Below, one piece after another: positions 52,031 through 52,232 of a stretch of DNA of 52,232 bases (position 1 is the stretch's first letter; each line of letters opens with the position of its first letter). The stretch spans positions 1 to 52,232 of the forward strand of contig RZYY01000004.1 of assembly GCA_009930115.1 (NCBI GenBank), written 5' to 3'. Below the pieces are notes generated by a model. That model made no database searches and was not told where the DNA came from. It was given only the letters and a program-made list of their open reading frames with translations. The DNA is from Sphingobacteriia bacterium. GTDB taxonomy: Bacteria; Bacteroidota; Bacteroidia; Bacteroidales; 4484-276. The position numbers and the translations under genes are program-made.

Positions 52031-52232
52031 TTATTTTAATTCAAAAACAGCCTTTTTTACGTCACGGGAATTCCCGCCAACATAAACAAAAAACTCTCCC
52101 TTTTCGCAGCCATAACTCATATCTGACCTGTAAAAGGACAGACTTTCCGTGTTAATGATGAAGGTTACTGCCTTTGACTGACCAGGCTCAAGAAAAATCT
52201 TTTTGAAACCTTTCAATTCTTTAACCGGTCGT
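52031..52232 (-). CDS. C-terminal fragment of a GH3 glycosidase (5' beyond window)
   Basis: The minus-strand frame is open to the right edge. The visible 66 residues read RPVKELKGFKKIFLEPGQSKAV at the start, the fibronectin-III-like C-terminal domain of GH3 enzymes, and end in YVGGNSRDVKKAVFELK. It matches the layout of the GH3 protein at 36029. The catalytic part lies outside the window. It is upstream of the symporter and esterase on the same strand, so it may share an operon with them. Confidence 0.85.
   Translation of the reverse strand, partial: RPVKELKGFKKIFLEPGQSKAVTFIINTESLSFYRSDMSYGCEKGEFFVYVGGNSRDVKKAVFELK

Noticed and set aside
1-52232. In-frame UGA selenoprotein gene in the window
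   Set aside because: No gene appeared to be split at a TGA with matching family sequence on both sides, so no selenoprotein is claimed.

Overview
The window looks like chromosomal DNA of an anaerobic or microaerophilic member of the Bacteroidota, probably in or near Bacteroidales. Evidence: AT-rich DNA; several exact TAnnTTTG promoter -7 boxes just upstream of genes and almost no Shine-Dalgarno sequences; a TonB-dependent receptor with a carboxypeptidase-like N-terminal domain; many lipoproteins and glycoside hydrolases; MutS2, PHP-type tyrosine phosphatase and MnmD of Bacteroidota type; and anaerobic functions (tryptophanase, flavodiiron protein, HdrD-like membrane Fe-S protein, selenocysteine machinery). 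No rRNA, tRNA, phage or CRISPR was seen.

Layout. 1-10.4 kb: end of a propeller-like protein; a MacB-type ABC export operon on the minus strand (ATPase, two permeases, adaptor); mnmD; a histidine kinase with a sigma-54-type response regulator; and, divergent from them, a second adaptor behind a candidate sigma-54 promoter. 10.4-24 kb: mostly housekeeping genes (gcvT, a comB-like gene, mpl, tnaA, sppA, folK, deoxynucleoside kinase, waaA, mutS2, a thioredoxin with a small membrane partner). 24.1-29.4 kb: a candidate molybdate/tungstate locus (WtpA-like binding lipoprotein, TonB receptor, ModE-type regulator and, divergently, a lipoprotein that looks like two sulfite-oxidase-fold units). 29.5-33.8 kb: a conserved protein of unknown function, acylphosphatase, CpsB-like phosphatase and an HdrD-like membrane oxidoreductase. 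33.8-42.2 kb: four tightly packed glycan-degradation genes (DUF4838, GH3 with PA14, six-hairpin glycosidase, GH29 fucosidase). 42.3-49.5 kb: trxA, a DUF58 protein, selA-selB, a flavodiiron protein and a lipoprotein. 49.5-52.2 kb, minus strand: an esterase, a sodium/sugar symporter very like vSGLT, and the C-terminus of another GH3 enzyme.

Most notable. (1) The TonB receptor, oxyanion-binding lipoprotein and ModE gene together suggest energised outer-membrane uptake of molybdate or tungstate. (2) Two copies of a roughly 100-120 bp element share CACTA...TAGTG terminal inverted repeats; each is flanked by a perfect 9-bp direct repeat, so this is an undeclared MITE family. One copy lies directly upstream of wtpA. 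(3) selA-selB next to a W/Mo locus fits selenocysteine- and W/Mo-dependent enzymes such as formate dehydrogenase encoded elsewhere, but this is inference.

All family assignments come from reading motifs, without database searches. Several start codons were moved from the longest reading frame because a promoter, terminator or signal peptide made a later start more likely.
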